Shown: positions 45,369 to 53,898 of the stretch, one piece after another
Position numbering within the stretch: the first letter of the stretch is position 1
Layout of the letters: each line of letters starts with the position of its first letter
Assembly (NCBI GenBank): GCA_029865485.1
Contig: JAOUGT010000002.1
Coordinates: 1 to 61,831 of the forward strand
Reading direction: 5' to 3'
DNA: 61,831 nt
DNA from: Nitrospira sp.
Lineage (GTDB): Bacteria; Nitrospirota; Nitrospiria; Nitrospirales; Nitrospiraceae
Position numbers and translations under genes: made by a program
Notes under the pieces: generated by a model
Told to the model about the DNA's origin: nothing
Seen by the model: the letters and a program-made list of their open reading frames with translations, nothing else
The model's database searches: none

Positions 45369-47012
45369 ATGAAGCAAGTATTAATTGTGAATATTACCCG
45401 GATGGGTGATCTTGTCCAGATGGGCGCGCTGTTGAGCCGCCTTCAGGAAGAGTGGCCGGGAGTAGCTGTGGACCTCGTCGTGGATCGACGATTCGCGCCG
45501 GTCGCGTCGTTGCTGAAGGGGTTGCGAGAGGTGATCGCGTTCGATTTTCATGAACTGATCGACGAGAGCCGTGCCCTGGTGAAGGATGTGGTTGCGCTGT
45601 ACCAAGAGGCAGCAGCCTGGGTGAAGCCGCTCGCAGAACGGCGGTATGATCGCGTCATCAATCTAACCTTCAACAAGCCGAGCGCGCTCTTGGCCGGATT
45701 CATCGGAGCCCCCGATATTCGGGGGGCACAAAGCGCATGGGACGGGGGGATCGTGATCGAGCATCCCTGGATGGCGTATTTCTCAGACTTTCACCAGTTT
45801 CGCCGACTCAATCGCTTCAATCTCGTCGACATTTATGCGTTGGGTGGTAGTGGCCCAGGGACTTTTGCTCCACTTCGACTCACGGTTTCTCACGAAGCCC
45901 GAGCTTGGGCGAAGCAGGTTTTGGCTGAGTCATCCAGCTGGATTGCGGTTCAGGCTGGGGCCAGTGATGGCATGAAGGCGTGGCGGCCTCATTTGTTTGG
46001 TCAGGCGTTGGCACAGGTCAGCAAACGGTGGCAAGACGGGATTCTGTTCATCGGCAGTCGTGAAGAGGAAGCTACCATTGCCGAAGTGGTACGAGTCTAT
46101 CGAGCCGCAGGAGGGCAGAACCTAGTCAAGACGATGGCAGGTCGCACGACCTTGGATCAACTCGCTGGATTGCTGGGGGAATGCCGATTACTGCTGACCA
46201 ACGATACGGGGCCCATGCATGTTGGCGTAGCAGTCGGCACCTCAGTGATCGATCTTTCAGTGGGACATGTTGATTTTCAGGAAACCGGCCCCTATGGGCC
46301 TGGCCATTGGGTGGTTCAACCGGAGCTGGATTGTGCCCCCTGTGGGTTTGACCACGTGTGTGCTCATCATGCCTGTAAAGACCGTATTACGTCCGACTTC
46401 GTGGCAGATCTCATGGGCCATCTGTTGAACGTGAACCCGTGCCCATCCAGGGCGTTCGGGGCGCGCCTCTATGAATCGGGAGTGGATGAGGATGGGTTGA
46501 GCACATTTCGCTTGAAGGCTGGAACGGAATCTCCCGTCACTGCTTGGTATGCGGCGTTTTGGCGTCGCTACTGGTATGAAGCCCATACTGGATTGCGGAG
46601 CCACCTTCCTTCCCCTGAGGGGCCTCCTCCCGATGTATCGGAGACAAAAACGCAGCTGCGGTCCCTGATGCCTCTTCTGGAGACTGCATGCCGAAGAGCT
46701 GATGAGATTGCGCGATTAGCGAGTAGGGCATCGGTCAATATTTCGGAGTTGAAGCGGCTCCAGCGCGAGCAAGGAGCTGATCAGGAGCGGTTGCTCCGTA
46801 TTGGCATGGCCACAGAGGCATTAGCCCCTCTCGCGGCAGCATTTTGTCGTCAGGTGCGAAATGACAATGTCATAGGCTTGAGCCAACTCGCCAGACATCA
46901 GGCAGGGGCCTATCAAACCTGGCGGAGACGTTTGGTAGAGATCGATCGGTCTTTTACACCTGGTCATACGGGAGATCTGCTAGTGGTTAGAGCGGAACGG
47001 CAAGCAGCATAA
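45369..47012 (+). CDS. GT9 heptosyltransferase-like protein with Cys motif and C-terminal extension
   Basis: 547 residues. GT9 opening (KQVLIVNITRMGDLVQMGAL) and sugar-nucleotide motif (LLLTNDTGPMHVGVAVGTSV). A cysteine cluster, CAPCGFDHVCAHHAC near residue 320, resembles the CxPC motif of some heptosyltransferases. Residues about 360-547 form an extra helical domain of unknown function. Preceded by a repeat element, it is the last glycosyltransferase before flagellin genes. Confidence 0.85.
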   Translation: MKQVLIVNITRMGDLVQMGALLSRLQEEWPGVAVDLVVDRRFAPVASLLKGLREVIAFDFHELIDESRALVKDVVALYQEAAAWVKPLAERRYDRVINLTFNKPSALLAGFIGAPDIRGAQSAWDGGIVIEHPWMAYFSDFHQFRRLNRFNLVDIYALGGSGPGTFAPLRLTVSHEARAWAKQVLAESSSWIAVQAGASDGMKAWRPHLFGQALAQVSKRWQDGILFIGSREEEATIAEVVRVYRAAGGQNLVKTMAGRTTLDQLAGLLGECRLLLTNDTGPMHVGVAVGTSVIDLSVGHVDFQETGPYGPGHWVVQPELDCAPCGFDHVCAHHACKDRITSDFVADLMGHLLNVNPCPSRAFGARLYESGVDEDGLSTFRLKAGTESPVTAWYAAFWRRYWYEAHTGLRSHLPSPEGPPPDVSETKTQLRSLMPLLETACRRADEIARLASRASVNISELKRLQREQGADQERLLRIGMATEALAPLAAAFCRQVRNDNVIGLSQLARHQAGAYQTWRRRLVEIDRSFTPGHTGDLLVVRAERQAA

Positions 47013-47039
47013 GCTGGTTGCTGCAAAAGGAGGGCATTC

Positions 47040-47567
47040 ATGAACATCCAATTGGATAGCGAGCAATGGCAAGCCGTCAGTACTGCGACGCTGGGAGACA
47101 TTTTGACCGATCTGAGCGAACGGGCGCATGCGCGAGCTCGAATCGTGACGACCATCCTGCTGGATCATCGTCGGATCACGGATCGAGACATCGACTCCTC
47201 ACTGCTCCAGCAATCCTCAGCGAACTATCATGAGTTGGTTGCGACCTCTGCGACACAGCAGGAGATTGTCGAGTCTGCGCGTGGTGTAATCGACCGCTAT
47301 CGCAGTGTGGTGGCGACCGAGGGGACCGCGCTTGCTCATCAGTTTCGGATGGGCATGCAGGATCTGTCGTCGTTCGACCTCTGGTTGGGGAAAGTCGCGG
47401 ACGTGGTCGAGATCATCGAGAACGGCTCGAAACGACTCGGAACGGACTCTCCCGGCCACGCCATTGCAGGATGGATCGAGGAGCTGCTGGCTGCGAGGCA
47501 TCTCCACGATACGGTGAGGATGGCGGATCTGTTGGAATATGAAGTCCTCCCGAGGATTTCTGCCTGA
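47040..47567 (+). CDS. Conserved-looking helical protein of unknown function before fliC
   Basis: 175 residues, AAAGGAGG upstream. Predominantly helical, acidic/polar, no signal peptide or membrane segment, no domain recognised. It lies 27 bases after the GT9 gene and 191 bases before flagellin, so it belongs to the glycan operon transcript. It might be a flagellin-specific cofactor for modification or export; this is position-based inference only. Confidence 0.6.
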   Translation: MNIQLDSEQWQAVSTATLGDILTDLSERAHARARIVTTILLDHRRITDRDIDSSLLQQSSANYHELVATSATQQEIVESARGVIDRYRSVVATEGTALAHQFRMGMQDLSSFDLWLGKVADVVEIIENGSKRLGTDSPGHAIAGWIEELLAARHLHDTVRMADLLEYEVLPRISA

Positions 47568-47633
47568 GCGGTGATGTTCATTTGTTTCCATTTGAGCGGG
47601 GTAGCCCCCATCTCTGGGACTTCCTGTAGAAGC

Positions 47634-47660
47634 TCAAGTCCCACTGGGATTGGCCGATAA
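47634..47660 (+). promoter_or_regulatory. Sigma-28 promoter of flagellin fliC
   Basis: TCAAGTCC (47634-47641), 11 bases, perfect GCCGATAA (47653-47660); TCAA to box is 15 bases, the classical spacing. It lies 98 bases before fliC ATG 47759. It is the clearest sigma-28 site in the window. Confidence 0.85.
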
Positions 47661-47666
47661 GACAGG

Positions 47667-47758
47667 CACGCCACAGAGAGGCGTCAGGGAATACGGCTTC
47701 TGCACGGATGTCGGAAGCACAGCAACGGATGGTGTAGTAGTTTCAAGGAGGAAGGGCT
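47667..47758 (+). promoter_or_regulatory. GGA-rich leader of fliC mRNA, likely CsrA target
   Basis: The predicted 5' leader contains GGA triplets at 47706, 47713, 47727, 47747 and 47750; the last two overlap the ribosome binding site AAGGAGGAAGGG. CsrA binds GGA motifs, and csrA-fliW lie upstream in the same window, as in the Bacillus FliW-CsrA-Hag circuit. Confidence 0.55.
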
Positions 47759-48586
47759 ATGGCTCTTATCGTTAACAACAATCCGGCGTCTATTGCGGCT
47801 CAACGAAACCTTTCGGTCAGTACGTTGAGCCTCAATCGATCCGTCGAACGGTTGTCGTCCGGTCTGCGGGTGACGCGGGCTGCCGATGATGCCGCCGGTC
47901 TCGGATTGTCCGAGTCCTTGCGGGCGCAGATTCGAAGCATCAATCAGGCCACGCGAAATGCGTCGGATGGTATCAGTCTGACCCAGATCGCCGACGGTGC
48001 GGCGGCCACGATCGGGTCATTGCTCGCGCGGCTCCGCGAGCTGTCGTCTCAGTCGGCGAGCGGGACGGTGGGGAATACGGAGCGCTCCTACATCGATCAG
48101 GAGTTCATCGCGTTGCGTTCGGAAATCGACCGTATCGCGCAAGTGACAGAGTTCAACGGGCAGGCACTGACGAGCGGTTCGACGATCAGCTTCTCGATCG
48201 CCATCGGGTTCAGGAGTGGAGCCGGGAATACGCTGAGTCTGGATCTCAACGACATTACAACCTCCTCACTTGGGTTGAGTACCGTCAACGTCTCAACTTC
48301 CGCCAATGCGACGAGCGCTCTGGCAAACATCGATAGTGCCATCAGTGCCATCGCAAGTGCGCGAGCAGAATATGGATCGATTCAGAATCGATTTGAGGCC
48401 ACGATCGCCAATCTGCAGGTCACGAGCGAAAACCTCACGGCTGCAGAGTCTCGGATCCGCGATGCCGATATCGCGCTCGAGACGGCCAACTTTACCAAGA
48501 ATCAGATCTTGGTTCAGGCGGGCATTGCAACGTTGGCGCAAGCCAATACACTGCCGCAGCAAGCGCTGGCGTTACTCAGAGGATAA
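47759..48586 (+). CDS. fliC: Flagellin FliC (short form)
   Basis: 275 residues, shorter than enteric flagellin (about 500). The N-terminal D0/D1 (LSVSTLSLNRSVERLSSGLR, then VTRAADDAAGLGLSESLRAQ) and C-terminal D1/D0 (AESRIRDADIALETANFTKN, then QILVQAGIATLAQAN) are complete, while the variable D2/D3 domains are almost absent. The exposed loop is Ser/Thr/Asn-rich and could be the glycan acceptor for the upstream island. The likely chaperone is FliS (50456-50851). Flagellin count is one in this window; others may exist elsewhere. Confidence 0.97.
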   Translation: MALIVNNNPASIAAQRNLSVSTLSLNRSVERLSSGLRVTRAADDAAGLGLSESLRAQIRSINQATRNASDGISLTQIADGAAATIGSLLARLRELSSQSASGTVGNTERSYIDQEFIALRSEIDRIAQVTEFNGQALTSGSTISFSIAIGFRSGAGNTLSLDLNDITTSSLGLSTVNVSTSANATSALANIDSAISAIASARAEYGSIQNRFEATIANLQVTSENLTAAESRIRDADIALETANFTKNQILVQAGIATLAQANTLPQQALALLRG

Positions 48587-48605
48587 TGGCCGCACGCCGT
48601 CCACC

Positions 48606-48631
48606 GCCCCTCTCCTGAATAGGAGAGGGGC
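48606..48631 (+). terminator. Strong hairpin after fliC
   Basis: GCCCCTCTCCT (48606-48616), loop GAAT, AGGAGAGGGGC (48621-48631): an 11-bp perfect stem. No T-run follows, so it may be a terminator or a 3' stabiliser of flagellin mRNA. A shorter copy of the same arms (CTCTCCT/AGGAGAG) occurs at 34103-34120 inside a gene. Confidence 0.7.
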
Positions 48632-48661
48632 TTGGTGACGGAGTGTGATAAGGGGGAAACT

Positions 48662-49012
48662 ATGATCACCCATGTAACATCAAAGGTGGATCTCCCGGCC
48701 ACTGCCAATAACAAGAGTCAACCCAGTGTTCTGCCCAGGACCAAGTCTGTGACAGAACCGGCTGACTTTTCGTTTGCCTCTCCCACGGATCGGGTTGCGC
48801 TTGAGCATGCCGTGAGCAAAGTGAAGGAAGCGTTCCAGCAATCGGGTTCGCAGTTGCAGATCGAAGTGGATCCCGATCTTGAACGGGTCATCGTCAAAAT
48901 TCTCAAGGGGGATTCAGGCGAAGTGATTCGACAGATTCCTCCCAAGGAAGTGATTGATCTGGCCAAGAATCTCCCGGGAGCAAAAGGGGTGCTGTTCGAA
49001 GAACATGTCTAA
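48662..49012 (+). CDS. flaG: Flagellin-associated protein FlaG
   Basis: 116 residues from ATG 48662 (AAGGGGGAAACT upstream). C-terminal FlaG domain: LQIEVDPDLERVIVKILKGD, then SGEVIRQIPPKEVIDLAK. FlaG is found next to fliC/fliD and influences filament length in some species. It lies between fliC and fliD, the standard order. Confidence 0.9.
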   Translation: MITHVTSKVDLPATANNKSQPSVLPRTKSVTEPADFSFASPTDRVALEHAVSKVKEAFQQSGSQLQIEVDPDLERVIVKILKGDSGEVIRQIPPKEVIDLAKNLPGAKGVLFEEHV

Positions 49013-49033
49013 CCGGACGCACAAGGATGTGGC

Positions 49034-50437
49034 ATGCCGACGATAAGTTTCGGTGGACTCGGCAACGGGCTGGATTTCGGACAGGTCGTCGATCAACTGG
49101 TTAAAGTTGCGCAGCTGCCGGTTGATCGACTGACCAAGAAGAAAGCCGAACTGAACACCAAGTTCACCGATCTGACGACGGTGAGCACCAAGGTGGCGGC
49201 ACTGCAGAGTGCCGCTCAGGCCTTACGACTTTCAACATCATTTGATCGGACGACCGCGTCGGTGACGGATACCACGGTCTTGTCCGTGTCGGCGTCTTTC
49301 TCGGCGACATCAGGAACATACAGTGTTCGGGTCCTTCAGCTTGCCCAAGCCCATCAAGTCGTCAGTAAGGCGGCCAAGGCCGTCTCGTCCACAACCACGG
49401 ATATCGTCAGTGGAGGGTCGGCGACCGTTACGTTGAGGGTCGGCACTGGTGCGAATCAGACGGTGACACTCGGTGCGTCCGGGACGTTGACCGACTTGCG
49501 CGACGAGATCAATAACTTGGGTGCTGGTGTTACGGCGTCTGTGATCAATACCGGGACGGAAGCGGCGCCGTCCTATCGGTTGGCCCTGTCCTCCAGCAAT
49601 ACCGGCAGTGCGAATGCCATTACGATCGTCGCCGATGGGACGGATTTGGATCTCTTCAACAGCAGCGGGACCGGCGGCGTCGATACGCTGGCGGCGGCGC
49701 AAAATGCGCAAGTTCAGATCGGCGATCAGGCGTTGAATCCTCTCACGATTGAACGGAGTTCCAACACTGTGTCCGACGCCATTTCCGGTGTGACGCTGAA
49801 CCTGCTGACGAAGACCACGGGAACAGGGACGGTCCAGGTGAGTCTCTCGCAAGATGTGAATGCCGTGAAAACGAACATCAAGGCCGTCGCGACGGCCTAC
49901 AACGACGTCGTGAAGTTCATCAACGAGCGGAGCAATTACGATGTGGCGGCGAAGCAGGGGGGCATCTTCTTTAATGAAGCGTCGGCGAAAACGGCCCTCT
50001 CGAGGCTCCGAACCGCGTTGTCGTCCTCGGTCGGTGGGGCCACGACGTTTTCACACGTCGGGCAAGTCGGGTTCAAGACAGAACGAGATGGGACGATCAC
50101 GGTTGACGAGGGGCAGCTGTCCACGGCGTTGACCACGAACTATAGCGGGGTCAAAGCGTTGTTCAGTAATCAGGGTGCGGTGGCCGGCCTTGCCCAGTCT
50201 CTTGTGACCGCGGTCGATGCGCTCAATGACGTGGCCGGAGGCGCGCTGACGCTTCGCAAGAGTGGTCTCACGAGCGAAATCGCTCGGGTTGGGGATGATA
50301 TTGCGAGACAAGAGGATGCGGTGAGTCGGTACGAGGAGCGGCTGCGCCGGCAGTTTGCCGCGCTAGACGGACTGTTACGCCAGCTTGAAGGACAGAGCGG
50401 ATTTCTCCAGGCTCAGTCGAGGCAGCGACAACAATAA
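49034..50437 (+). CDS. fliD: Flagellar filament cap protein FliD (HAP2)
   Basis: 467 residues. N-terminal FliD domain (ISFGGLGNGLDFGQVVDQLV) and C-terminal coiled-coil (SRYEERLRRQFAALDGLLRQ). The middle has a flagellin_IN-type module (ASVINTGTEAAPSYRLALSS). FliD forms the pentameric cap that folds flagellin at the tip. fliS follows 18 bases downstream. Confidence 0.95.
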   Translation: MPTISFGGLGNGLDFGQVVDQLVKVAQLPVDRLTKKKAELNTKFTDLTTVSTKVAALQSAAQALRLSTSFDRTTASVTDTTVLSVSASFSATSGTYSVRVLQLAQAHQVVSKAAKAVSSTTTDIVSGGSATVTLRVGTGANQTVTLGASGTLTDLRDEINNLGAGVTASVINTGTEAAPSYRLALSSSNTGSANAITIVADGTDLDLFNSSGTGGVDTLAAAQNAQVQIGDQALNPLTIERSSNTVSDAISGVTLNLLTKTTGTGTVQVSLSQDVNAVKTNIKAVATAYNDVVKFINERSNYDVAAKQGGIFFNEASAKTALSRLRTALSSSVGGATTFSHVGQVGFKTERDGTITVDEGQLSTALTTNYSGVKALFSNQGAVAGLAQSLVTAVDALNDVAGGALTLRKSGLTSEIARVGDDIARQEDAVSRYEERLRRQFAALDGLLRQLEGQSGFLQAQSRQRQQ

Positions 50438-50455
50438 CGACGAAGGACAAGTCCC

Positions 50456-50851
50456 ATGATGATGCAGTATGCCCGTCAGTACGAACAGACTCAGGTCGTG
50501 ACATCGTCGGGGGTGCAACTGGTGGTCTTACTCTACGATGCGGCGATTCAGTCCATGGAGATGGCGCGACGCGAGATCCAAGCGAAAAATGTCCGAGAGA
50601 AGGCACGGCATTTGGGGCGTGCAATTGCCATTGTCGGCGAACTCAATAGCGTGCTCAACCTCGATCAAGGGGGGGAGATCGCGCGGTCGCTGCGACGGTT
50701 GTACAACTACATGCTGATGGAATTGGTCGAGGCCAATGCGCGCAATAATGAGCACAAATTGGATGGCCCACTGCGCTGTCTCGTCACACTTCGTGAGGCC
50801 TGGCGTGAGGTGGCCAGTCAGCAACCGTCTCATCTGGTCGAGACCCGATGA
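50456..50851 (+). CDS. fliS: Flagellin export chaperone FliS
   Basis: 131 residues. The family opening is MQYARQYEQTQVVTSSGVQL followed by VVLLYDAAIQSMEMARREI. FliS binds the disordered flagellin C-terminus. Adjacent ATGs at 50459 and 50462 could also start. Its end overlaps the next gene by 4 bases (ATGA). Confidence 0.95.
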   Translation: MMMQYARQYEQTQVVTSSGVQLVVLLYDAAIQSMEMARREIQAKNVREKARHLGRAIAIVGELNSVLNLDQGGEIARSLRRLYNYMLMELVEANARNNEHKLDGPLRCLVTLREAWREVASQQPSHLVETR

Positions 50852-51174
50852 GTGCGCTGATGCGTGAACGCCGAGCCGACATTGTGCGACTGACCAAGGC
50901 GGCCGGTGAAGCGGCTCAGCAGGGGCGATGGGACGAGGTCATTCAGTGTTACAGCGAACGAGGTCTGCTTTTGGCCGAGAGCCTGGGGGTGACTCTCCCA
51001 GCCGATGAACTCTTGAGGATGGATGACGAACTACGCGACCGCATCCGTACCGCTCAAGCCGTCTTAGACGATCTGTTGGCTGAGGCGCGGGTGTCGAAGC
51101 GGCAGGTGCAAGAATGGCGTCGGCGTCTTGCGGTCCTCCCATCAGGACCGGAGGCGGTGTCCATAGAAGCCTAG
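50848..51174 (+). CDS. FliT-like export chaperone
   Basis: 108 residues, helical with an acidic-rich middle. Similarity to FliT is weak and by type only (short helical protein directly after fliS). FliT proteins chaperone FliD. It overlaps fliS by 4 bases. Treat the name as position-based. Confidence 0.6.
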   Translation: MSALMRERRADIVRLTKAAGEAAQQGRWDEVIQCYSERGLLLAESLGVTLPADELLRMDDELRDRIRTAQAVLDDLLAEARVSKRQVQEWRRRLAVLPSGPEAVSIEA

Positions 51175-51349
51175 CTCGTCTCTCGCGACCGGTGCAGTGT
51201 CGTGGTCAACGGTTTCAGGGTTCCTGTGTCAGGTGTGAGGCTGTGGTGTTTGCACAGCATGAAGGTGCAGACGTGAGTCCTGGAACTCAGAATCGAAGGG
51301 CAAGCGACGGATCGTGCAGCGTCGCATGAGGTCGAAAGGTGTCTGAATC

Positions 51350-51970
51350 ATGGCATCACCCAGCATGACCGTGCCATCGACGTCTCACAGCGCGGAGCCG
51401 GACGACCGGCGTGAGTGGATTCGAATCGAAGATCGGGTCCTGATGGAATATCGATTGGTGACGGAGGGGGGACTCGCCGTACAGGTCGATGTGGGCCATC
51501 CGACAGCCGAATCGATTGCGGCGGCCGTGAGCAAACCGACGTCGGATCTTCTGGCCCGCTCAAGCGAGACGGTGCTCGATTCAGCGGTGTTGCCGTGGAT
51601 ACGGAAGGTGGATTACCTACTCGAGGTGATTGTGAACGCTCTCGCCGTCAGTCAGCCCTCCAGCGTCAGGATGGCACGGCCGATGGATGTTAATTTGAGT
51701 GGCGGCGGAATCGGTTTCGTCTCCTTGCGCGCATTCAACGCCGGCGATCAACTGGCCATCAAGCTCATCCTGCCGCCCTTCACTCTGATCGAGACGGTCA
51801 CCAAAGTCATTCGTGCCGTTCCCCAGGAGGACGGACAGGGGTATGCCATCGCAACGGAATTCGTCGATCTGAAGGTCGATGACCAGGAGCATCTCATCCG
51901 CCACATTCTTCAGGCGCAGAGCGAACGGTTACGTGCCAGCCGGCATCGGTCCAGCACAGAGCGCGTATAA
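51350..51970 (+). CDS. PilZ domain protein
   Basis: 206 residues. c-di-GMP-type motifs are split by a long spacer: RxxxR in DRREWIRIEDRV near residue 21 and NxSxxG in MDVNLSGGGIGFVSL near residue 119. The intervening 95 residues are helical. It may tie c-di-GMP to filament or motor function, complementing the YcgR-like protein at 32126. It is the last plus-strand gene before the minus-strand ATPase. Confidence 0.75.
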   Translation: MASPSMTVPSTSHSAEPDDRREWIRIEDRVLMEYRLVTEGGLAVQVDVGHPTAESIAAAVSKPTSDLLARSSETVLDSAVLPWIRKVDYLLEVIVNALAVSQPSSVRMARPMDVNLSGGGIGFVSLRAFNAGDQLAIKLILPPFTLIETVTKVIRAVPQEDGQGYAIATEFVDLKVDDQEHLIRHILQAQSERLRASRHRSSTERV

Positions 51971-52303
51971 ACATTCAAACAGTCCCCACCGGCGACTCCG
52001 ACCATTGTCCAGCCCTATCGAGCCTATGCAGGATCTCGGCCACGGTCTTCATGCCGGTTCAAGCGGAAGCAGGTGAGAGCGGTATGTGGCGCCGCGAGTG
52101 CTCGACACATTCGTGAATGAGTCTGTCGAGATCGTGAGAGGCCCGCCTGGCCGTCAAACCAAGCGTTCTGTGCGAACGCTCTGCCAAACGGGTGTGACCT
52201 TGTCACGTCAGAGAAACGTCTGTCCGATAGGATCACGCTGTTGGGTGAGGCATGAAAGAAACGGTCGGAGGGTGAGCGGGAAAGCCGCCGGTCATGCAGG
52301 GAG
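51971..52303. other. Gene-free interval between the PilZ gene and the convergent ATPase
   Basis: About 330 bases. I see no supportable gene. A sigma-28-like sequence, TCACGTCA-N12-TCCGATAG (about 52205-52232), lies here but points into the antisense side of the ATPase gene and is not called. No clear terminator is visible. Confidence 0.4.
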
Positions 52304-53203
52304 TCAGGCTGCCTTTGATGACGGATTGTTGAGTAGCTGAAGCAAGGCCTCGGTGGTCCTGTTCAGCGCCGCCGCGGCCGGCGAGGCTGGGGCGTGCAGA
52401 ACGACCGGAACGTATGCACGGACGGCCTGCTCCATGGCTGGGTCATCAGGAATTTCTCCGAGCAACATGAGGTTTCCGCCGACGTATTCTTTCAACAGGG
52501 CTTTCAACTGAGAGACGTTGACACGCGCCCGTCCCGTCGCGCGATTGAGGATAAGCGCTGGTTGAAACGCCTGAAGGGTGGTTTCCGCCAATGTCCGTCC
52601 TGAGGTGTCGGTCTTGCCGGCCACGTCCAACACCTCTTTGACACTGCTGTAGTCGCGATTGGCGAGTCCCTCCGCCATCACGTCGCGGGTGATGAACATC
52701 GAGAGCACCCGGCGAATTGCCGCGAGCTTGATGAAACGGTACAGGTCCAACACCGAGGTCGGGTCCGGTGTGGCGACCGCAACATGGTAGTCGGCCATTA
52801 GGAAGAAATCGAGCGTGTGATAAGAACACCCGGCTCCGATATCCACGACGATGACATCCGCCTCGATGTCCTGAAACTGACGGATCAGACGCTTTTTCTG
52901 AGCATACGGCATATTCGCGGTGGCGAGAGTATCCCCCGTACCAGGAATGATCCGTAGGTTGGGGTGAATAGGGAGGGGCTGGGCCACGTCGATCAGACGG
53001 TCCACCCCATGATTCAAATAGTCGGTCAACGTGAGCGGGGGATTTAAGAGGCCCACCAGGACGTGACAGTCGGCCCCTCCCGTGTCCAGATCGGCGAGTA
53101 CCACCTGTTTACCCTGTTGTGCGAGGAGTACGGAGAGATTCGCAGCCACCACACTTTTCCCGACTCCTCCCTTGCCTGATGCAATCGAAATGATGGAAGC
53201 CAT
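52304..53203 (-). CDS. Second MinD/ParA-family ATPase (FlhG-like)
   Basis: 299 residues from ATG 53203 on the minus strand (MASIISIASGKGGVGKS); a longer reading from 53239 is open but begins with unlikely residues. Walker A is GKGGVGKSVVAANLSVLLA, switch I-type motif LADLDTGGADCHVLVG, Walker B VIVVDIGAGCSYH. It differs from FlhG (14831-15700) in its C-terminal half, which has LKEYVGGNLMLLGEIPDDPA. It sits alone on the minus strand next to PilZ and cheY genes and may position chemotaxis arrays or a second organelle. Function is not established. Confidence 0.85.
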   Translation of the reverse strand: MASIISIASGKGGVGKSVVAANLSVLLAQQGKQVVLADLDTGGADCHVLVGLLNPPLTLTDYLNHGVDRLIDVAQPLPIHPNLRIIPGTGDTLATANMPYAQKKRLIRQFQDIEADVIVVDIGAGCSYHTLDFFLMADYHVAVATPDPTSVLDLYRFIKLAAIRRVLSMFITRDVMAEGLANRDYSSVKEVLDVAGKTDTSGRTLAETTLQAFQPALILNRATGRARVNVSQLKALLKEYVGGNLMLLGEIPDDPAMEQAVRAYVPVVLHAPASPAAAALNRTTEALLQLLNNPSSKAA

Positions 53204-53344
53204 TGTATTCAGTTCCAGACGGTTGTTTGAAGACAGCAAGGTCCTCTTCGGTCAAGACGCATCGAAACCTGAGAGGGTGATCCGATGTCTGACCCTTTAT
53301 CGAAGGAGAAGGTGTTCCGGGACAGATGGAATAGTCTCGGTCGC

Positions 53345-53372
53345 TCAAGTTTTCAGCGAACACCGCCGATAT
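53345..53372 (+). promoter_or_regulatory. Sigma-28-like promoter of the HTH gene
   Basis: TCAAGTTT (53345-53352), 12 bases, GCCGATAT (53365-53372): a single mismatch in each box (TAAAGTTT, GCCGATAA), with the 16-base TCAA-to-box distance seen at flgM and PilZ. Only about 10 bases separate it from ATG 53383, so translation would be near-leaderless, or start at GTG 53410, which has AGGA upstream. Confidence 0.6.
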
Positions 53373-53382
53373 CGCATCCGTC

Positions 53383-53613
53383 ATGAATGAATCAGGATCT
53401 ACAGGAACGGTGTTGCAGCCGACCGGACAGAGTGAAACCGACGGCGAGATTTTGACCGTCACGGAGGTGGCTCGATTTCTGCGAGTGCCGAAATCCACCG
53501 TCTATAAACTTGCACGGGTCGGAGAATTGCCGGCTTCCAAGATCGGAAAACATTGGCGGTTCCTTCGCCGTGACATCCATGAATGGATGCATAGCCGATC
53601 CGGCAAGGCGTGA
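53383..53613 (+). CDS. Excisionase-type helix-turn-helix protein
   Basis: 76 residues from ATG 53383. Residues about 25-72 form an HTH_17/excisionase-like winged helix: ILTVTEVARFLRVPKSTVYK, then LPASKIGKHWRFLRRDIHEW. Such proteins bind DNA; here no integrase is near, so a transcriptional role is more likely than phage excision. Its sigma-28-like promoter would place it in the late flagellar class. If GTG 53410 is the start, the HTH is still complete. Confidence 0.8.
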   Translation: MNESGSTGTVLQPTGQSETDGEILTVTEVARFLRVPKSTVYKLARVGELPASKIGKHWRFLRRDIHEWMHSRSGKA

Positions 53614-53898
53614 ACGGGATGAGTCATTCGGCATGCCGTCGACAGAGGGAGCGAACCCTTCAGGGAGAGCTCTCCAGGGTGCTCAGGAAATGAGCAGGAG
53701 GCTGGGGCCTCGCCGACTGTTCGAGCAGACCTCACTGTGCACGACTCAACCAGCAAGCGCGTAGACCTCGTCCGAGAGGACGGTCGACCTCATCCAGACT
53801 CTCGGGCTCTTCGGTCTCGCAACCGATGGGACACGAGGCGCGCCGTGAAGGCGGAATCATGGAAACATGATGGGTAAGCGGAAACAAAAGGAGTTGCT

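Noticed and set aside
52205..52232. Sigma-28-like TCACGTCA-N12-TCCGATAG
   Set aside because: It points rightward into the antisense of a minus-strand gene and has no target nearby; -35 is weaker.
52086..52340. 84-codon open frame
   Set aside because: Arg- and Cys-rich composition, no ribosome binding site and overlap with the convergent ATPase gene.
53830..53845. TGGGACACGAGGCGCG with GG-N10-GC spacing before cheY
   Set aside because: It has GG-N10-GC but lacks TGGCAC and the TT before GC, so chance is more likely than a sigma-54 site.
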